A DNA stretch of 64,000 nt from Scortum barcoo. Lineage: Eukaryota > Chordata > Actinopteri > Centrarchiformes > Terapontidae. A program made the position numbers and the translations under genes. Location: NCBI GenBank assembly GCA_023238725.1, contig CM041545.1, forward strand, positions 14,167,782 to 14,231,781. The letters run 5' to 3'. Shown piece by piece: positions 59,854 through 64,000 of this stretch (the stretch's first letter is position 1; each line of letters opens with the position of its first letter). Below the pieces are notes generated by a model, which worked only from the letters and a program-made list of their open reading frames with translations, made no database searches and had not been told where the DNA came from.

Positions 59854-62800
59854 TCGTACGCACCCTTTACCACACCCATTCCCACCGCAGCTCCTTTAAA
59901 AACCAAGGATCGGGATGCCAACAGGTCCGTTAGCCTAGGAGACTGCTTTTGATTGGCTTAGGTGCTCAGGGCATAGCTGGAGCTCCGGTCTATAACAGTG
60001 TCAGTGTAGGTTTCAGTTGCAAGTAGGACATATGGGCTGTGGGACTGGATATAGGAGCATGGTGTCTCATAAACGTCTGCGTTGTGGCTCTATAGACAGG
60101 TATGTGTTGACCAGAAACATCAAAAAAATTTTTTTTGCAGAATCTGCCTTTAAGATTATCAACTGTTTAATGATATTTAAACTAGCACTTTGGCAGTAAA
60201 ATTACATCTATATACTCTCATATTACATTTTCAGTGGAGTCTTATGCTTGAAAATGAGTATCAAAATTCTTGTGAATAAGTATCTCTTTCTCATAAATTC
60301 TACGTGATAATTTCTATTATTATGTGTCTATTGTCATGACCAGCCCTTTGGAGATGGACTGTGTGAAGTGACAGATGAACAAGGAGTCTACCAGGAGGGC
60401 ACGGCAGCAGAGCGGGACACTAAGCGGATCTGTGGTCCAGCTGCGGCCGATCGTGAATCTCCAGCAGATCTTCGTGCCCTCGCCACACACACGCTGACGA
60501 ACTCGCACGTGCCAGGTGCGAACACACAACCTGGCCTGCATATTGATGTTCCCGTGCACGTGCCGCCTGACATTTTACCAGACTTTGACAGAGCATGTCA
60601 GTTGGAGCCACAGTGGGGAAGTCCCAAGTTTATTATGCCCTTAGCTCCTCTCAGTGTCGGCTCCTCCCTCGTCTGCCGGACAAGCTGCAGTTTGGACAGA
60701 GATCAAACTTGTGGCAAAAGGTCTCTCAATGACAACAGAGGCCTCCGTTGTGACCACATACAACCTTGCGTTCTTTGGCCGACCTCAGATAGGATTACTG
60801 ACAAAGCCTCTTTGGAAGGTGATGATGAGCTGATTCGTGAAAAGGAAAATACAACAAACTCTTATTTGAAATCTTCGTCGCCAGAGGAACAACTGGACTT
60901 TTATGATCCTGCAGATTGTTTTCTCACTGCGAGAAAAACAATAATCGAGGAGGTAAATGACCACACTGTACAATTATCAAACTTGGCTTTTATCCCTGCA
61001 GATCATCTCTTTATCTCAGAGGAGAAGCGCGTCGCATTCATCACTTTAGAATTAGACGACCCATTTGTCTCCAGGGCCGCGAGACCCAACGCCACAGCTG
61101 TAACACCTGAGAAGGCCGAGTTAGGCCAGAAAAGAGCCGAAAAGATGCCTCACAAAACCCACAAGTCAAAAAAGGACAAGTCATCTGGTCACCATGTTGG
61201 TGCACAAGTTTACAAGAAACAGGAGAATTTATCACACCATGTTTTGGTGCAACAGGCGTGCAAACAGCAAGAAACGCATCCTCTTGCTGGAGAAAATCAC
61301 ATCAGCGAAAAAGCTCCAGCCAGGCTTGAAGACAGGGAGGCTAAATTGGTGATTGAGACCGGTGTGGCGACTGAAAAGGCTCAGAGCAAGTCACATGGCA
61401 AGAAGAAAAAGAAACATCAGAATGCAGCGGGGGTGAAAACTGTAGTGGAGCCGCTGGTTGAGGTGGAGAATGGAGCAAAAGCAAGGTCTGCAAAAGGAAG
61501 GATTGACATGTTTGAGGCCAAGCTGGGTGCTAATGCTGGGAAAGCTTCAAAGGACGCTGATCAGTCACGCTGTGCTGAGAAAAAGTCCCAGCAATCTGAG
61601 GGCCAAGCTTCCCAGGGAGAGAAACCACAGCATCATACAGATCATAAAGACCACCAGCCAAAAAGCATCGCCAGTCCTCCAAATGATGACATTGCGAAAA
61701 GACCACGCCTGTCAGAGAACAAGTTCGGGAAGATAGTCAGTGTTTTGGAGTCCAAACTACCAAAGCCAGATGTTTCCATCCAGGCAAAGGGAGATGAGTC
61801 TAAGGCAGACACTGGGGCAACTCATAAGAAGGCGTATAGTGAGGTGGTCAAACAGAAAATCCCACCTAAGGAAGGTAAGGGTTACTCTTCTATGACACAT
61901 TATCAACACAAGAGCAGCTGTTCTTCTGTATAGTGGCATGTAAACACACATTCTTCACCTCATAATAAAAGCGTACAATAATGCCCGTAGACCCCAAGGT
62001 AGTGAAGCCGATCCAGGCTGTGTCAGTGAGCGGGGACCCCCAGAGTTTGTGCCTGTGGTGTCAGTTTGCAGCCGTCTTCTCCCAACACACTGTCACCTGG
62101 ACCAGAGACGGCACTGTCCTGGCTGAGATCAAGAGAAGGTATTAAGTTTCATTTCATTATGGGATTTTTTCTTACCATGTATTTACTCAAAGTTTACCCT
62201 CATCTTTACGCAATACTTGCACATAATTCAGCTTTACACCGCAAAGCACCAACCACTCCCCTATATACATACCACTAATTTATCACATAGGCCTATTCTA
62301 TAACCATATATTTGGCAACTACTATGACTAGTCTGACATACACCAAAACCAATGGGCATATATAAAATGTTTTCATTTGAACTCATTTTAAATTGGATAT
62401 TGTTTAACAGTGATGATTATATATTTATATAAAGTGTGTATCAATTGTGGAATTCAGGTGTAACAGCTGACTGTGGATATATTTTTTTTAATGAAACTGT
62501 AATTTACCTTTTTTCACATGAATTGAGCAAATGTTCCACAATATTTCCACATGCAACTTTCCACATGCACATGCAAAAGTATCACCTGGGAATCTTTGAT
62601 CTATTGCATATTAGCAGTAACATTTATTATGAATAGTGGGAGTTAAAGAAGTCAGCAATCTGTGATTCAATACTTTGACTGCTGCAAGAAAAGAGTTTGA
62701 CATTTTGCTTCCTATAATCATGAGCACTGCAGTCAGTGGCTGCTATTGCGTAACACCTTCTACATGTATAGCTACCTTCAGTTGCATAATACAAAATAGT

Positions 62801-63532
62801 CAAACATCAGCAGACACAATTCATGTTTTTGTGTGGTGCACTTTTTGACACTGTACCTCTCTCTGAAGTGCAGGGGATGAGAGCAGAGTGTCACTGACCA
62901 TCTCCAACGCCTCTCACAAAGACTTGGGCAAGTACCAGTGTCGGATCGCCACTTTGCATGGATCAGTCACCCTGGACTACCTGCTCACATATGAAGGTAT
63001 ACAACATGACTTCACTCTAACAACTATTGAGAAATGGCACAATTACAAAACACACAATTTACAAAAAAAAAGCTTTGTTTCTGACTTTTTTTTTGCAGTG
63101 CTCAGTGAGATTGTCATCCCTCCATCTCCAAAGACCATCCCATGTAAGTTGTGATCTTACAAGAAGGTTCATTATTTCACGCCCAGGTTTTTTGTTTTTA
63201 TTTGACAGATTGTCTGTCTTTCTGTTTTTCCAGCTGCCCCTGTAGAGGTGGGGATTGAAGAGGAGGATGTCCAGTGCTCCAGGCTGATGTTCAAGGAGGA
63301 TTTCCTATCTGAACAGTACTTTGGAGAGAACCAGCCGGTCAGCATCATCACCGAAAAGGTCCACTTTGGGGAGGGGATGCACCGGCGGGCTTTCCGGACC
63401 AAGCTGCAGGACAGTCAGACGCCCCAGTTACTACCAGGACACTCCTGTGTGCTCAAAGTGCACAACGCGATCAGCTACGGGACCAACAACAACGAGGAGC
63501 TCGTTCAGAAGAACTTTAACTTGGCTGTAGAG
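57330..63532 (+). CDS. alpk2: Alpha-protein kinase 2 (partial at the window end)
   Basis: Atypical alpha-kinase, linked in vertebrates to muscle and heart. Visible coding exons: 57330-59189, 60344-61874, 61991-62138, 62869-62996, 63099-63143 and 63234-63532 (1337 codons, phases consistent). The first 1130 residues are long, disordered, acidic and Ser/Thr-rich, with basic clusters late (KTHKSKKDKSSG, SHGKKKKKHQ). An immunoglobulin-like domain follows at about 1131-1223 (Cys in LCLWCQF, Trp in VTWTRDG, second Cys in KYQCRIA). The start of the alpha-kinase domain comes next (FKEDFLSEQYFGENQ, FGEGMHRRAFRTKL), with the ATP-binding lysine expected in SCVLKVHNAI. The rest lies beyond the window. The start at ATG 57330 is uncertain: upstream exons could supply an N-terminal Ig domain as in mammals, but in-frame stops just upstream favour this ATG. 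ALPK2 over ALPK3 is supported by synteny and by the IKRSAGDESR motif. Confidence 0.88.
59190..60343 (+). other. alpk2 intron between the two large exons
   Basis: A 1.15 kb intron with donor gtaaga and acceptor catgaccag. It holds a (TC)n microsatellite at 59821-59852. The open frame that reads through the donor to 59441 is intronic. Confidence 0.7.
59821..59852. repeat. (TC)n microsatellite
   Basis: About fourteen CT units in an alpk2 intron. Confidence 0.9.
62139..62868 (+). other. alpk2 intron inside the Ig domain
   Basis: A 730-base AT-rich intron. The acceptor is taken as CTCTCTGAAG at 62868, because only this choice, not the CAG five bases later, keeps the frame (IKRSAGDESRVSL). Confidence 0.75.
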
Positions 63533-64000
63533 GTAAGGGCGTCACATCACTCTGGTGTTAGGCCCAAACAGTCCCTTATAACATTAAGTACAACTTCATC
63601 ATGTGCCTAAAGGTCCTCTTTGAGAGCTAAGTACCACATTATATACCACAGCATACCTTTTCTGTGAGCATGAAATGAAATAATTGGAATACCATTTAAT
63701 TGTAACACAATTACACTATCTTTGTTTTTTTCTTACACATTCTTGTGCAAACATTTTTGACAAATAGGATAGGAAATACCTAATAAAATGTTCAGAAAGT
63801 GACACAGAATTTATTACGTTTTTTTTTTCTTTCATTAAATATTTACTTAAAATTCAAACTGATATTAAATCAAATTGCTCTTATGAATGCAAAATGCAAT
63901 TTCTAGGGCCACTAAAATGCCTTTTGTGAATTTGCATAGAAACTATGAGCAGTTGTGCCTCAAACTATGACACTTCTGCCACAAGTTTCTGTTTCAACAT
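63533..64000 (+). other. alpk2 intron at the window end
   Basis: After donor gtaagg at 63533 the sequence is AT-rich and intronic. No further kinase exon is reached before the window ends. Confidence 0.75.

Noticed and set aside
1..64000. Search for tRNA genes, rRNA, CRISPR arrays, viral genes or a bacterial-style defence system
   Set aside because: No cloverleaf with both internal promoter boxes, no regular spacer arrays and no viral coding region were recognised. The window is ordinary vertebrate DNA.

Overview
This is a stretch of vertebrate nuclear genome, almost certainly from a percomorph (spiny-rayed) teleost. Genes are split into GT-AG exons, introns are short, and no bacterial operon structure is visible. 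The homeobox gene is closest to the fish-type rx3, and the dispersed repeats are of kinds that recur in percomorph genomes. Seven protein-coding genes are supported by exon-by-exon translation with consistent splice phases. I found no virus, CRISPR array, toxin system or novel gene cluster.

Layout, left to right. (1) 132-5579 (+): the 3' half of lman1 (ERGIC-53), ending in the KKFF retrieval signal. (2) 8486-13564 (+): cplx4, a prenylated retinal-type complexin. (3) 17521-19567 (+): rx3/RAX, the retinal homeobox gene. (4) 21878-23139 (-): grp, the gastrin-releasing peptide precursor. (5) 33498-41965 (+): znf532, a multi-zinc-finger protein. (6) 45347-50700 (+): oacyl, an intact membrane acyltransferase 3 family gene. 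(7) 57330-63532 (+): alpk2, cut off inside its alpha-kinase domain by the window edge.

The genes do not form a pathway; what joins them is ancient synteny. The same set lies on human 18q21. Relative to the human order as I recall it, the znf532-oacyl pair looks inverted, and SEC11C and MALT1 are not present. cplx4 and rx3 are both retina-related, and both have OTX/CRX-type TAATCC motifs upstream. A tight OTX-plus-SOX motif group lies about 0.8 kb upstream of rx3.

The non-coding part holds 5' and 3' UTRs, long gene-poor intervals with several stretches that look conserved (a judgement from composition, since no alignment could be run), simple repeats, and fragments of old dispersed fish repeats. 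The most useful things to check are the putative rx3 enhancer, the N-terminal structure of alpk2, the intact oacyl gene (OACYL is a pseudogene in human), and the rearranged synteny.
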